NCBI GenBank assembly: GCA_019055375.1
Contig: JAHQIW010000791.1
Span: 35,335 to 99,334, forward strand
DNA length: 64,000 bases
Direction: 5' to 3'
Origin: Parelaphostrongylus tenuis
Lineage: Eukaryota > Nematoda > Chromadorea > Rhabditida > Metastrongylidae
Shown here: in pieces, positions 19,701-33,796 of the stretch
Layout: every line of letters begins with the position of its first letter
Numbering within the stretch: position 1 is the stretch's first letter
Notes under the pieces: generated by a model
The model's input: the letters and a program-made list of their open reading frames with translations, nothing else
Told to the model about the DNA's origin: nothing
Database searches by the model: none
Translations under genes and position numbers: made by a program

Positions 19701-22497
19701 GGACAATTTCTAAGTGGCTCTTGAGCAGCTTGAAGGATATCGGCTTAATGACATTTCTAAACGACGCTATTGAGAGGAGTGTAGCTAAGAAAATGATGAT
19801 CGGTGAAGACTTTCAAAATTAGCTTCTTGAAAAGACCACAAAAACATAGGTGAGAACTCCTAAAAAATCTAAATTACGTTGAAAATGCACTATGAAACAA
19901 TCCATGAAACAATCACCGATTGTATTTGACAAAAAAAAAACGTAAAAGCAGATGCAAAGAAATAGTGGTGGTGTACTTCGTTGATTAGCAGTTTTCATAA
20001 CATCATTTCACTGATAGCACTCGCCTATGATACCATTTGATTGCGTCGAGTTATAGTATACAGAATTAAGTCATTCAGGCATATGATAGATTTTGCAGAA
20101 GTCTAAAACAATCGCTTCTAGTAGAGTGGAACGTGGAATGAATGAAATGGCATTGCCTATTATTACACCTCTTTTCGTCGATATTCTTGCTAGGGCAATG
20201 TTATAAAGGATCAAAAACCTAGAAAAAAAAACTTAGATGGTCCGTCTTCACTAGTTGTGCTGACCTCAACACATATTCCAAATGGTATAATGCTGGTCAT
20301 GCATATGATATTCCATAGTTTCTCGACATAACCTTACAAGAGCGTTTTCAGGTCTTCACAATGTCGTTTCCATGGAACGGTGGACTCTTGGCCGGGCTTC
20401 CTACTTATTGATTCCAAGATGAGGTTGAGCCGAAATCAAAAGTAGAAACAAGAAAGAAAATTAACCAGTCGCTCATGGATAATGTAAAAGCCGAAACCCA
20501 GTTGCTATAAAGGATTTGTGCTACATTACAGAAAACATTAATTCTACTGGTACTGCATGGATTGTCACTATGAGGACAAACAATTTCAATCAAGTAAGAA
20601 CCGTGTCGTACAAATCGACAGTACTGACGTCACTTCATAAGTGCACTGCTCCACTTTGTTTGGTTCGACTTGATGTGACAACTTCAAAAACTCGTATCGA
20701 TAGAGGAGAGAATAGCTATACTTACTTGACCAAAATCGTTTACAAGGCCTCAAAGCAGGTGTTGAAATTGAAACATTAGTCACAATTTAGATCTCTAACA
20801 TGCGTAAGCCTGCTGTAGAAGTTTACCGTATAACGAATAAGCGTAGGCCTCTTATTGGGTCACAACATCATTTGTTTCGCATTTTGACACTTTCTTAATC
20901 TGATTGCTAATTACACAAGGAGATCAATTAGTCAGTCAAGCAACTAATGACCATTATAACCAATGACAAACAAACATTTTACGGGAAAAGATTGGATGCC
21001 TTAATCTCAGAAATAATGAAGCTGGCGATCAGTGAAGTCGGTGAGGTCACCTTTGAGCTGGTCGTAGTCTCTAAACTTTTCTTTCCCGCAGATGCTGCTT
21101 TAGGGTGCAGAAGAGATGAAAATCCAACGGAGCGATAACGGGGCTACATGATGGATGTAGTACTGTGGTTCAGCTCAGTTTCTCCAAAATGTGGCCAGTT
21201 GACCTTGCAATGTGAGGTGGATGGTCAGTGCACGAGGTGTCTATCGAGACATCACCTTTGCAGTATCCCAAATTCATTTAGATGGCGAGTGACGTCGCGA
21301 CGGCCGTATCCAGGTGTGTGTCCAAGCTAGTAGAACATTTTCCGACATACCATAGCCTTCCGGCAATAGCATGATTTGAATTAGAAGGAAACTGAATAAA
21401 ATGATAGTATGAGAGAATCAGGACAACCCTATAGTAAATAAGACGCTGCTCAACCATGCTGTTTGAGATGAGTTGCGAAACTGAAAGACAAAAATGTCAA
21501 AGGAAACTGGTCGACAGAAAGGTAAAACATGAACCATAGTGAGTGAGATGAGCAACATGTGTGCTCTTGGAAAGGGTATTCGCGGATTCGAAGCCCACTT
21601 GAGGCTCCGAATTTTGTCGCATCTCATGATTCTAATGGTTGCACTGCCCGTCGTACCCGGTGTGAAATAAGGAAAGGCACTACTTGATGTGGTTTCAGTT
21701 ACAGCTTCGGATTCCGTCTACAGCTTTAGTTTAGTTGGGTTTCGAAGCCCATCTGAGATTCCCAGTTTTGCTATCATCTCAGCGTTCTTGTGATTATATT
21801 TAGCATCGTACGCCGCCATGGACAAAGCATAGGCGATAAATAAAGTCAAACAATGGAAACAAAAATTACTCAGAAGTAGTGCAAAATTAATTTGGTAGAG
21901 AGTTATCAAACAAATGCATTCATCGAAAGCATCAGAAAAATGCAATATCGAAGAGATGCAGCTAAAAGTCTCACTAAGTACTGATATATATATACTGTTT
22001 TTGATGGCTTGCCCTAGTTCTGCGATCAGATGTCACGAACTAAACAAGATATTCGAGCTTTCAGATATTCGTTACAGTGGATTGTATTCCATTGTCGTTG
22101 TTTTCTAAGCTCAAGATACCTACAATATGACTACTGATCAGTCAACGCTAAGATGTGAGTCGTCCTTACAGAACATTGTATAGTATATGTTCTACTAAAC
22201 CCGTTGCCACATACACTGTGTGGGTCCCACTTCTTCGACGCTTTGCTAGTGATTCATTTGCATGTGTTGCTGTTTCGCTACTGGTTAAGTACATCGTCTT
22301 TTTCATGAAGGTCGTAGAGCAGTTGTGGAGACAATTCTGTTTGCTACTCTCGGGACACCATAGATAAGATCTCCTTACATGAACTTCGGAGAGAGTGCGC
22401 GAAAGGGGTCAAATCTTACATCCACAAAGCATGCAACACTATCTAACCAAGAATTCTATGTTTTTACTGCTTTTTCGCTGCGTTATGATGTTCCAAA
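19701..22497. other. Non-coding stretch with short tRNA-like relics
   Basis: Open frames near 20405-20783 and 20947-21330 lack homology. A good minus-strand donor (CAA/GTAAGTATAG near 20730) is the only splice-like signal, and no matching acceptor was found. Two relics of tRNA-derived family D occur near 21580-21610 and 21730-21760 (TTCGAAGCCCA followed by TGAGGCTCC or TGAGATTCC). Confidence 0.4.
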
Positions 22498-22704
22498 GAG
22501 AATTGAGTGGCAAGCAAAAATTCGGACGAGAGTCAAACCCGCCTTTCATCCATATCGGAGACGCGTGCATCCACTAGACTACCGAGGCCACCCTTTAGAC
22601 CACCGAGGCCACCGCTTACCAGTGGTAGCACACGTCCCCGGTATGGATGAAATGCGGGTTCAACACCCGTCTGAGGTCGAATTTTTGATTACCACTCAAT
22701 TCTC
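22498..22704. mobile_element. tRNA foldback element, copy 2 (shortened)
   Basis: Bounded by GAGAATTGAGTGG and its reverse complement. The left arm carries the tRNA-like module on the minus strand (to about 22590). The right arm carries it on the plus strand (CCAGTGGTAGCACACGTCC...TGCGGGTTCA...GTCTGAGG). The central stem present in the 17261 copy is deleted, and a short CGAGGCCACC duplication lies at the joint. Confidence 0.7.
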
Positions 22705-24987
22705 TCAGAGATCTTTGAAACTATCTATTGAGGCGTTTCCTCATAGATTACACCATTGTAACATAAGATAATATCATTATAATAATAGAATATATCACAA
22801 TTAAGCTGAGAAAATGAGGTGGGAGTTGATGTCATAACTATAGTCGTGGTGACGTTAATAACAGTGCATTGCGAATTACACTGTTTCAGGTGCACAAATA
22901 TGACTCCGCCGTTCATTTATTTTCTGCTGTAATGATAGTAATGAATTTTGTTTGGAAGCTTGTTGAAACACTATTTGTTTACATGTTTTTTTAAATAAAA
23001 CATTTTATGAGGTGATTTTTATGGAACTTTAAAGATGACAACTTTTGTGACCTAAAACGCCATTTGTTCAAACAATACTTTGCAGATTTATTAACCAATA
23101 GTAATTAAAATCGCTTCATTTTTATATCATTCAAATGCGCATTTTCTTGCAAACATTCCGCGTACAACCTGCATAAACTTGCCTTGAGATGGAGTTCTCG
23201 TGGGAACGAATTTACTTGCTACTCATGCAGGAGTGGCACATAGGGGAAAATGTTAGCTAAGCGGCGCACAAGATTAATGGAGCTTGGAGTAAGCTCCATC
23301 TTGAAGCAAGTGCAGTCAAGTTGTACACCAAAATGTTCGTAAGAAAATGCACAATTGAACGATATTGAGATTTTTCAATTTCATTGCAAAAATCATATTA
23401 AAATAACCAACGCGGCACGAAATTTGCTGTTTTGCTGCATGATAACGTTCGAATATACGTCGCAAAACTAACCGAAAACGTCATAAAAGAACTGAGATGG
23501 AAGGTTTAGGAGGTTTACCTTACTCGTTTCCCTGCTCTCGCAGATTGCACCGTCAGACTATTACTTGAAGTTACCAAATCCAAATCACAAGTTAGAATTT
23601 TTTCTTGAATGACGTTTTTTGGTTAGAAAAGTCGTCATTTTGAAATCCTTTGAATACTACTATATAAAAATATGGATATAAAAACATATGAATAGATAGC
23701 GTTTTTCACGCACTTTCGAGCAAAAAAAATTTGCGTATCTTTATTTTTACAATCATAGCAAGAAGAAAGAAACGGCGGAGTTGTACTTGTGCACTTTGAT
23801 ATGATAAGAAAGCTATTAAACATAGACGTCTTTAGTTTATGCTGGTTTTTAGTTCAGATAATAAACTTTTCATCAACCATAATGTCAGGCCTATTGATCT
23901 CCTCCGAGCTATCAACACAATGCCGATTGTCAGTTTAGTCGAGAGCAAATTGAAATTTCCACTTAACAATATTAATCCAAAATTTTGCTAAGTGGTAAAT
24001 TCGATGAATTCGATTTTGATTAAAATATCCGTACTATGACGCATTTTTGCACCTTTTGAATAATAAAAAAAGGTAGAAATGATTTGAAGTCCGCAAATGA
24101 TTGGGCGAAGATTTTGACGGATGAAGACAACATTAATGTCGTTATTATTTTCTTTATCATTATTATCAGAAGCATTATCGGGCTGTTTAAAGAGAACGTG
24201 CTTAATTACAGTTTCATTTTTCGTTTCGTCAGCGATCATTATTTCTCATTAACATCATACAAGGTATTAATTATTGTTATAAAATGGAAAATCTCAAGAA
24301 CAACCCCTGCTGACTTTGAAAAAAAAAACATCTGATTGCGATTGAACGCTATTATCTTAATTACTGCAAAATTTCGCTCGTAACAACTTCTGTGTTTAGT
24401 AAAGTTCGAGCGCATATCTCAACGACTCTGAAAACGGGTGACGTAAGGCTGCAGCCTGAAATCTCTGCTTTTGAATGGCCATCAACACTCCTAGCTGAAG
24501 TTCTTCTCCAGCGAATTATATCGGCTTTTCATTTGTTCCATTCCAATCAGAAGGAACCTTAGGCTATTTTATCAATGAAGTTAGAGGTTTGAACAAAGAG
24601 TTGATGAGGATAGATCAACTTATGCTAAAACAAAGAAAAAATACTATTAATCACGGGTTGATCGAAGACTGCGATGGCAAACAATATCAAGAGAGGAGCA
24701 CCAATTGCTCGCTGAGGTGCCAGACATCTGCCTAGTGGTCTGAGAGATGACGCTGCTGGCGAGCTCGGATAGAACCACAGCGCAGAACCCGGCCGAGAAG
24801 CCTGACAGTGTTTGCGACGACATATTTTACAGGAACAACTTATAAACAGCAACAACACAAAGCTCGTTCAGAAACTGAATCAGCGAGTAGATTTATGGGA
24901 CCATATAGCGCTCGACGCTGACCAAATCCCAAGGAATGCGTTGTCTATTCAATTTAAAAAAAAATAGACTAATACTACATACGCCCA
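22705..24987. other. Non-coding stretch
   Basis: Mostly AT-rich. A locally GC-richer minus-strand segment at about 24680-24850 is open in two frames, one rich in Ala/Pro/Leu, but has no recognisable family or clean splice sites. Confidence 0.4.
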
Positions 24988-25022
24988 GGCTCTGAAGAAG
25001 GCGGGTCGCCGAAACGTCAGCC
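24988..25022 (+). ncRNA. Minimal hammerhead-like motif
   Basis: GGCT and AGCC form stem I. Between them lie CTGAAGA, an extra A, stem II GGCG-GGT-CGCC, GAAA and CGTC, giving a self-complementary ACGT stem III. The extra A after CTGAAGA is unusual. A decayed relative lies near 54091-54125. Short stem-III motifs like this are known from Penelope-like elements. Confidence 0.45.
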
Positions 25023-25107
25023 AAAGTTCTACAACTAATTTACCAACCTCGCGTCAGCTAATCAAGATAAGTTTACTCGATTTTCATATAATCAATTCCG
25101 ATCGTCT

Positions 25108-25330
25108 CATCGTAGAGGTGATTGAATGCACATGTGGCCTTTACAATGACTCGCGGTGGTCTACCGATGTAACAAGTCAGTGCTGCTATGCTCGCAAACA
25201 AGTCTGGTATCAATTACCTGATTTTAAAGCGACAGAGAGATTGATTAGCCTGAGCGAGGATCGAATGAAGGATTCATATGTATAACAGAGCTTACCTTCA
25301 ACCACTGAGCTCATTGCCCTCATGACCACA
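25108..25330 (-). repeat. SINE family C, inverted copy with variant head
   Basis: The minus strand reads a tRNA-like head (GAGCTCAGTGGTTGAAGG, then CATTCGATCCTCG) followed by the family body (GCAGCACTGACTTG, CACCGCGAGTCATTGTAAAGG, ATTCAATCACCTC). The left half diverges from the 57286 copy, which suggests a subfamily. Confidence 0.6.
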
Positions 25331-28300
25331 AAAAAGCTAACTCCATGTTCTGTATCAAATCGGTCGACATAAACGATTTATGTAAAATAAAGTAAAGATA
25401 TTCTACCATTATAACAAAATCAATAAGTTTATAATCAGGAACGTATTAATTTGAACATATTTATAAATCAAAGAGCTGCCACCAATAAAAATAGTACTCT
25501 TATAATCCGTAAGATCCTTTTTGAACTGGCACCAACTTATTTCAAAAGTAAAGCCTATTTGTCTTCACTCCACATACAAGTATGAGATAAAAATCTGGTA
25601 TTGAGTTTTTGAGTGATTTCACCGACGGAGAGATTCCACGGTCGATTACCGTTATATTTACAAAAGTACTTAGGTTCTTAATTTACAAAAGTACAAAACC
25701 ATTCACTTGTCTACTAGTAAGTGTATTTGCTAAGTAAACAAAGGACTGATTCGACCTGCGTTGAACTGTACTTCGATCGTGATCGACAAGTCATAACAGT
25801 TACGCCCAACGACGAAAGGGAATTAAGTGTACCACTCTCTAATCTAGAAAAATCAGTGGCTGTAGTAAACAAAACTTATCTAGCAGGACGATATTCTAGA
25901 AAGAAGTATTTCCACCATGTCGACTATTGATAAAGAAATCACTGAGAAGAGAAAACGGATCTCTAGGCTTCAATCCAACTCACAAGTGAATCCAACTATT
26001 TCCGTAGATGAGGAATTGCAGGACATTGAACCGTTCCGCAGAAAAGGATGAAGCCAACTCAAAGGCGGACCATCTAACCAGCTACGGTAATGTCGCATCC
26101 ACTACATTCTGTTTTACGTAAAAAAGAGTTCTGACAGAAATACTGTAGATTATGTAAATATAACAAATGGATTATACGATGCCGTATATAAAGCGGAAGT
26201 GTGACAGTGGGATAACAAGCGCGCTGAAATTCATGTGGACTTCCATAGGAATGAATTACGACATGCAATTGGTGGCTAATAACTCCTCATAGATCAATAA
26301 CGAAATCCCCACAAAGTACTCGGAGCTCTTTTTTTTTTCTAATTTCCATAGAGACTAGTCAGTGGCTAAACTAGACAACGCTCTGAAAGCTTTCCTGTTG
26401 CCATTAGAAACATAGTGAGTAACTGGAACTCGAAAACTCATTTTTTGGTTTCTCTAATGCTTTCCAACATCCCTCAACAACTGCCAGTATCATATCATAG
26501 CACGTCTAACATTGTATTATAAGATAAACAATCTTGATAACCTATCCAGAAGGTCAACAAAAAGTAAGAGGTTGTCAGTAATGACCAATGTCCCGGAACC
26601 GTCATGTTCGTAATTGCTCTAAAACCTAAAGTGTTGGCAATCGCATATGATGAAGAAATGAGAAACTTTCAGTATGAATGACTCCGGATTACAAGAAGAC
26701 CTTCTGCAAGAAAAAAGTTGACTGTAGGGTGGGAACTATGCCGGGATTTACACGATTCTTCGAAAAGATTGCATCGTTTGGATGTTCTATTGAAGTCCTT
26801 TTTAGATTTATTTAGTGTGGAATCCATGGAGAGATGTCCAGACCGTAAATCTAGTGCACTTTCCGTTGTGAAGAGATTGTTTGCAGCAACATTTGCAAGT
26901 AAGCCTACAACTCCACTGAGTACTGTTCCTAGGAATGTCAAGCTGTGAAAAAAGACGAAGAAAATGTCGATGTGAAAAGAAATTCGATTATCCTTTTCCC
27001 ATGAAGAGGACTAGGCATATTCGAAATATGATAAAAGAAGCAGAATTAGAAGAAATGATGGTTCTGCTCTAACGACATTGGATAAGAGGCTTAAAGAAGC
27101 CCGAACATTTCTCCAATCGATCATTGAAGGGTTTTTTCAACTACTAGGCTATCTAATGTAAGTCCAAAAATCACTACTACTTTCATTATTTCACTTACTC
27201 ATCTTTTCATCTTGAAATACGATTTTATAGTATGTTGCTGATATTCTAGCGTGATTTGCAATATACAGTTTTACGTTGGCGATCTCGTCTTTATATTATT
27301 TTCAATTTTGTTGAAAGTATGTCAACTTTAGGGCTGGAAGTTAAAAACTAAAACTAGTTCTCGGAAACCATAGACGAGACATATTTCAAAGGATCTTCCA
27401 AATGCGACGCAAAATAACATCGTATTATAGCTACAATAAAGAAAAAGGAGATACAGCAGCAGGAGGAGCACTTAATGATTCAACAAAATGACGATATCAT
27501 AGACGATTTGATAAGATGGCAAAAAAAATCTCCGCAAAAACGATTTCAATATCGTAAGTGGTCATGGAATGGAGAAAAAGTATGAGGATTTTGTTGAGAT
27601 TTCGTAGATTTCCTGTGTACCTAAGAAGATCACGTACAGCGCAACAGCTAAAGCTGCGCTTCGATACGTAGGTGACGGCTTGATCGATCTTCCCGAGTAA
27701 ATCAGGCTGCAATCCCTCCGAGGTCTGTGTGGACGAAAACACTGATGTGATACTTCTGTAGGCGGCCGCGAGTTAATGTATAAGTTAAATATGTGTACAG
27801 TCACATACACACTTCTACGAAAGAAGTCCAGTGCATGGCTCAGCTTCATAAACTGGTAAAACCTAGATGCCTAAGGTTTGCTCCTACCTCGTATTTAAGA
27901 CAGCCTTGGATTCAATCAGAATTCACTGCCCTTGCCAGAGAAACGAAAACGGTCCCGTCTGTACTTCTGTGCATGTCATCAAAGACGAGTTATTGAAATG
28001 GTGTGTTAAAAACTTATTTAAGCTTTTTCAGAAAGTGTTGGAATTGATTTCACCTACGCGCGTAAGGAAAAAGCGGCAATCCACTTCAGATTAGGGATGG
28101 AGAAAAATAAACTGTCATTAGAAACCCTTTCTAGTGGGCACCCTTACCGCATTTATGGATTTTTTTAATAACTAATCATGCTTTCACTCAGAAAATTAAT
28201 TGCTGGCTTAAAAAATGAATGAAAGAGCATGTTTCTTTTTGTGGGCGAATAGATTTAAGCGCGATGTGGAACTTCAGCAGCCGACTGCCATTGGAATCCA

Positions 28301-28889
28301 ATTGCATGGGGAACAAAGAAGGAACTGAAAAAAAAATCCAGCGCTAATGGATTTTTGAGGGAAAATCGCTTTGCAGTGTCATCGAACGGCTCATTTTACG
28401 CCAGAGTAATAAAAATAACACGATTAAAATAAACTCCAGAGTCTCATAAAATCTGAATCAAGGAAAGAAGAATTTTCAAAATCATACCACCGGGGAAGTT
28501 CCACATGAAACGTCATTAGGAAGAAAAAAACAGATAAAAAAACATCTTAGGAAAATGCTCGTCGGAGCAATGCTGATACAAATAACACTCGCAACTCACA
28601 TTTAAAAGAAAGAAATGTTATGAGAGAAAGGAAAAAATGAATGAGAACGTTTTTGAGAGATGTTTTGTATGAGTAATGAAAATGCCATGTCGTCCATGAG
28701 AGAGCTTCTAGCGATGCTGGCATTGATCGACAATTGAGAGAGAGAGGAGCGCGCCAGTGTTGGCACTGGACACTGGACGACCTTTTTCATTCCGTAATGA
28801 ATAAGTGTTAATGAACTGCGATATTATTTTTGATGTTAATTGAATAGCCAGCACCATCAATTGAAGGCATCTGACTCATTCTGAATCGC
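25331..28889. other. Non-coding stretch with weak open frames
   Basis: Open frames at 25721-25930, 26669-26948, 27497-27849 and 27867-28094 overlap on opposite strands. A 45-codon frame starting MSTIDKEITEKRKRISRLQS begins at 25917. None has a recognisable domain or a consistent exon structure. Confidence 0.35.
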
Positions 28890-29140
28890 TCACGCAGACA
28901 TCATCGGCGTTTTCGTTGACGCTTCTTCTGCCAGTTTTGACTGTACCAAACAATTGAGAAGACTGAGTCGATATATTCCATCGTGTTGTGGATCCCTCTC
29001 AAACGGCATACCAGACAGATAATGCGGATTCGATTCCATGGGATCGCGATGACCTCCCATGGAGTTGGAGGCAGTTATGCAATTTGCTGAAACGGCAGCA
29101 AACACAGCCGTTATTGCACCTCGAGGTTGGATAGAAACTC
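28890..29140 (-). CDS. Candidate terminal exon, unidentified protein
   Basis: After an ATTTTCTCAG acceptor the minus strand is open for 83 codons to a TGA. Codon choice looks like coding sequence and the product is mixed (AITAVFAAVSANC near the start, MESNPHYLSGMPFERDPQHD in the middle). I do not recognise it. It may belong to the same gene as the candidate exons at 32.6 and 35.1 kb, all on the minus strand. Confidence 0.35.
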
Positions 29141-32100
29141 CTGAGAAAATGCATGTAAAACATTTATTTATGCACCTATTGCACTCGAACAAAGACAAAA
29201 CTGATAGTCACACTTCTACTTTTGCTAGTTTTACTTTACTACTAAACACCGCACTTTTGCCAACTGTGTCTTTGCCCTATTCCAGATAGATGCGTTCACT
29301 TGCCACCACTGGATTTTAATCCAACAGCCATTCGTGCATTATCAACAATTGATTTGCTCGCTTGTAAACTCCATCTTGAAATAAGTAGATAAATCATATA
29401 CCAATCAACGTGGGAGTAGACGGGCTTTCAAATAAGCCCAAAATCACAAAAAATGGCTGACACCAAGAAAAATTACAAGCATTTTCTCAGAACATTTTCC
29501 CCAACCTATTAAAATCGATAGAGTGGCTGAGTTGATTGGAGCGGAAGAAACTCATTACTCGAGACAGCTTTTCTAACGAAAGACTTGGGAGGTCTTCGTC
29601 ATATTAGAGCTCATCGTGCTACATAGTTAATGAGACCGATCATACTTGATGAAGTCTTTCGAATTCCAATCAGTGCCACATAATCTGAAGCAATCTAGCT
29701 TATAAAATAAAGCTTTTGCGAAAAATTAGCTAAATAAATTATAATTGTTAGAGAGATTCATCTGAAGCAAAGTAGGTAAGGGGCAGGTGGTGCTTCTTAC
29801 GAGTTCAAGTCATAAACATTTTGAGCTCTTCCACAAAAATATAGAACAAATTTAATTAAATATTGAATCCATCAAAATAACTTGAAGCTTATCAACAAGG
29901 GAAATTAGTCATCTTAACGAATCCAGCCTGCTTCAGTGCATTTCTAAAGGTTTTTAGCTTAGCCGTGCTAGATTTCCCTTAAGATACTTCCATTCTTCTT
30001 ATCCTTCCATAGTCACACATTTTCTACTCAATAAATGAAAGAAAAGAAAAAGGGAAATCAAAAAATTAGATTTGTGTCCAGTTTTTGCTTGTTTACTGTC
30101 AAGACTTTTATGATGGTAACAAATTGGATTAGTATTGTTTTGAGAAGAACAGCTGATCGAGGACCAGTTGAAGTTAGATGGTGACAGGGAAAATTGCGTC
30201 AATGTTTCATTTGCCATAAATTTCCTCTAAATGGCATTTGAACTTTCACATTATCGAATGTCCGTAGACAAAATTACTGCTCTGATCGCGTAATGAATTA
30301 AACATAACATGCCTAGCAGACCAGTTGATGACTAATTGATGTCGCAGCATGCCAAATAACAACTGATATTTTTAATTTATAGCTTGATAGATATAAACTG
30401 GTGCTACTACAATAGACCAAAAGCTCTGCAGTCTTTTTTTTAACGAACGGTATCGAAAGCTTCATAAATTCATAGAAAAGCTTTTGTCATATCCTCGTGT
30501 TTCTATACATAATTCTCACAAAATACTACCTCAGTTTAGACGTTTAGAATTAAGGCTCGCAAGAAAAACGAAAAAGAAATTCAGTTCGTGAAAATTTTCA
30601 ATGCAAAAGCGGCATTTGAAAAAGCAATGATGTAATGAGGAAAAGATTTTGCTCTATTAGACGAGATGCCTCTTGATTCAGTTTCCATTTTGTGTAGAAC
30701 ACGAATCATTCTAATAATAAGGCGGAAAAATTCGTTCCATTGGCACCAAAATTTAGAACTCCATCTTGTTAGAGTAACAGACGCTGCACCTTGTAGGCAA
30801 AGATTTGTAGACACTGGAGCCTCTTATATAAGTTGGCAAAATCCACTAAGAGCCTAATTATGTCGGAATTCGAATGAAGGTGTCGCTGACTTTCCGGCAC
30901 ATCATTGTGCACAATGCATTTCGGTCGTTAAGTCTTAACGTTTAATATTACATATAAATACCACCAATGCAGTGCTCTCATTTTCGATGAAGAATCGTGC
31001 TTGATGTGGAAGAGAAAGCCCTATTTTGACTAGAGCGACTTTTGTAAAATGAAATTAACCGCAAAATTACTATCAACTTTCGAAGCTATAAACCTTTTCA
31101 TAGATTTGTAGAATTTCGCACATCAACAAGTAGTAATTAATCTACTAGTTGCTCCGTGTGAAAATGTGTTCCACTAATTTTCTATTGTAATTTCCACCAC
31201 AGAGGAAAATTAACATAGGTAAACTTAAGTGCGGAAAAACCACAGTTCTCAAATGAATGCCAAAGAAAACTCTTAGTATTCGTAACGTCGCTTATGAATT
31301 CAATTCAAATAGCAACTCATAGTAAACTCTTCGTATTCATAAAGTTCACTCTTGAACATCATGTGATTGAAAATCGCAACCCGAAGAAGAATCGCTGATG
31401 ACCTTGGCCATTCGATCAACGACGACGATTAAGCGTTCTCTAATCGGCCGACTGAGCGTATCGAACTACGAACTATACGCAAGATATCAAAAAACAACAT
31501 AAAACACTCAACTACATTGTAGAGTAGAAGGTAGTACGATGATTGGAGTCTGAGCGGGAGGGAATGCGGCATTTCTATAGTCAGCCAAGCCTGGCGACAG
31601 TCGCAATGCTGTTTACACAATGCGCCCTTCTGTTCTGATCGGTCAAACGACAAAGACGTTGCCACTTCTACCAGACGTGTCCGCTATAGAGAACCACTCA
31701 GCGATGATGAAAAGCTTTGAAACGAATACATTTACATTGCTCTCATCGTCTGATCGGCTTAAAATTGGCATTTCTAGCTCACAAATGACGAGTTTCATTG
31801 ACAAATTGCTTCTCCGATAAGTGAATTTTGTGACCATACTTTTCCCTGGACCTTGGCACCAACAAAGGTCCCATGGACTTTCATCTCCCTTGACGCATTC
31901 TTCATGCTCACCGTAATGAATGCTCCACTGAGTTAAAGTAAAATAAGCCCTTTGTTTTTGATATTTCTCATGAGAAACAACAATAGACAGTTTTCCACGG
32001 TGTCATAGGATATGAAGTCATCGCTTTTGCTCATCATTTAACCACCTACTCGTCACTGGGTGTAATAGCATCAAAACTAACTGCATTGAGACATTTACAT

Positions 32101-32549
32101 GTAGACAACTACGAATTTCCTTTGTCAGAAAGGAAGACAGTTGGAGCTAATCTGATTAAAAAGCTGTAGATTCTCAACTGAGTTTGATATCGGCGACTGT
32201 AAAAATTTAGCTTTGGAAAAAATCGCCATCGATTGGATATCGTAGATAATCATTTCTTATGTTCCATAAAGCAACATTCCATGGAAAAGCCTTAACGGCG
32301 AGAAATGGCATAGAAATAAACTTGACTTAATTTTGAAGAAAGAATCTGAAGGAAGATATTTCCATGAATGTTTGATTAGCGATGATGTTTTCATCTATGC
32401 TTTTATCACAACGTTAACAGACAAAGCTTTTCTGCTCGTTTTTACACACTATTCCACAGCCATTAATATTCAATATTGCGATCTTAGATATTCAAAAAGG
32501 AGTGCTATTGAAAGAAAAGACTAGTGCTCAAAAGTAAAAGATACTGAAC
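29141..32549. other. Non-coding or intronic stretch
   Basis: Several 60-78 codon frames on the minus strand (30581-30814, 31429-31837) have no motif. If the flanking minus-strand exon candidates belong to one gene, this would be intron. Confidence 0.35.
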
Positions 32550-32730
32550 AAAAGGATCAGTACCGTACGCATGGAATCGATCAAACAGTTCCGCGTCAAG
32601 TTGTGAAAGTTCGGCCAGTTTGAGATTTCCCTTTCGATATTCTCGTAGTCGGAAGTTCACAAGACAACAGAGAATGCGTGTTAGTAATTTCCTCGATATC
32701 AGATGTGATTGGTGAGTTAGTTGGCTGGCT
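32550..32730 (-). CDS. Candidate exon, unidentified protein
   Basis: One minus-strand frame runs open through LCCLVNFRLREYRKGNLKLA and ELSQLDAELFDRFHAYG, which looks protein-like. A donor-like G/GTACTG follows the TAC codon of FHAY. A second overlapping frame is also open, so the assignment is uncertain and the 5' edge is not defined. Confidence 0.25.
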
Positions 32731-32865
32731 TGATAGCTGGCGCTCCCAACTCTTGTTCACATTATTTGACGAACGTTGCTGCAACAAACAGTTATGAATG
32801 ATGAAAAAAGATGATAGATTGTAAGATTGTGAAATGACTGTAACCGACGACAGATAAATCACCAA

Positions 32866-33796
32866 TGAATATGCATTGATGATGTGCTATACGGCACTTT
32901 AAAATAGCATAAAATTGCATCTCAATGAAGAACTACACTGCGGGCTGTCTGCGTCAGCAGATTCTATGGAACTTTAACAGAGGATATTCATTGTGTGAAT
33001 ACAAAACTTTAGAAGATGTCGATTTCAAAAGTGTTTACAATTACTGAAGCGTTAGCTCGCCGTTATACGAAAGGGGCGAGTTGTTTTTTCAAGACACTCA
33101 ACAATGATCGAGATGATTGGTAATGAGTCGTCAAGAATGAATGTAAATTCTACAGAAGAAGTAAATCGTCAATGGCATTTTTCTAAAAATACGATACGGC
33201 ACTTCATAAGATCGCAAAAATTCTTTCGTTAGAAGGTCCAAACTCTCTACAGGAAAAGTGTGAAATGTGGCATAAAGAGTTTACTCGAATGGAGACTGCT
33301 TTTTGTATGAACACGATTTATACGATGATTATTAGTCAGGTGTCCACTTGTTCTCGATTTCTATTTACCGTGATTTCGTTCGTTAAGTAAAAGAACGAGT
33401 TGTTCATTCTACATATTGGGTAGATTTTTTAGATGTTGCGTATGAGTCGTTAAGAAAGAAGGCAAACTACGAAAGTGACTGTGTTAGATAACTCTAAAAC
33501 ATGTAACTCATTTTTTGTCAAGCAAGGTCAAGGTTGTATCATAATAGGTTAGCTAACGCTTTCGCAATGTCGTTGGCGCCAGAGCCAGGAACAAAATATA
33601 AGAATTGGTAAGCGATTCACCCAATATTTCAATCGTACGACATAAACGTCAGACTTGCAGTTTTGTTCTCACAACTAAACTAAAACAGTTCTGCGGCATT
33701 TGTTAATCAAAAAACTCGGTTCTTTTCCTATAGACCGCACGGGAAGAAGAAACGATCTTTCTCGCTGTACAAGAACTTTTATAAGAGTACCTTAAT
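32866..33796. other. Non-coding stretch
   Basis: No exon, RNA gene or repeat recognised. Confidence 0.5.
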
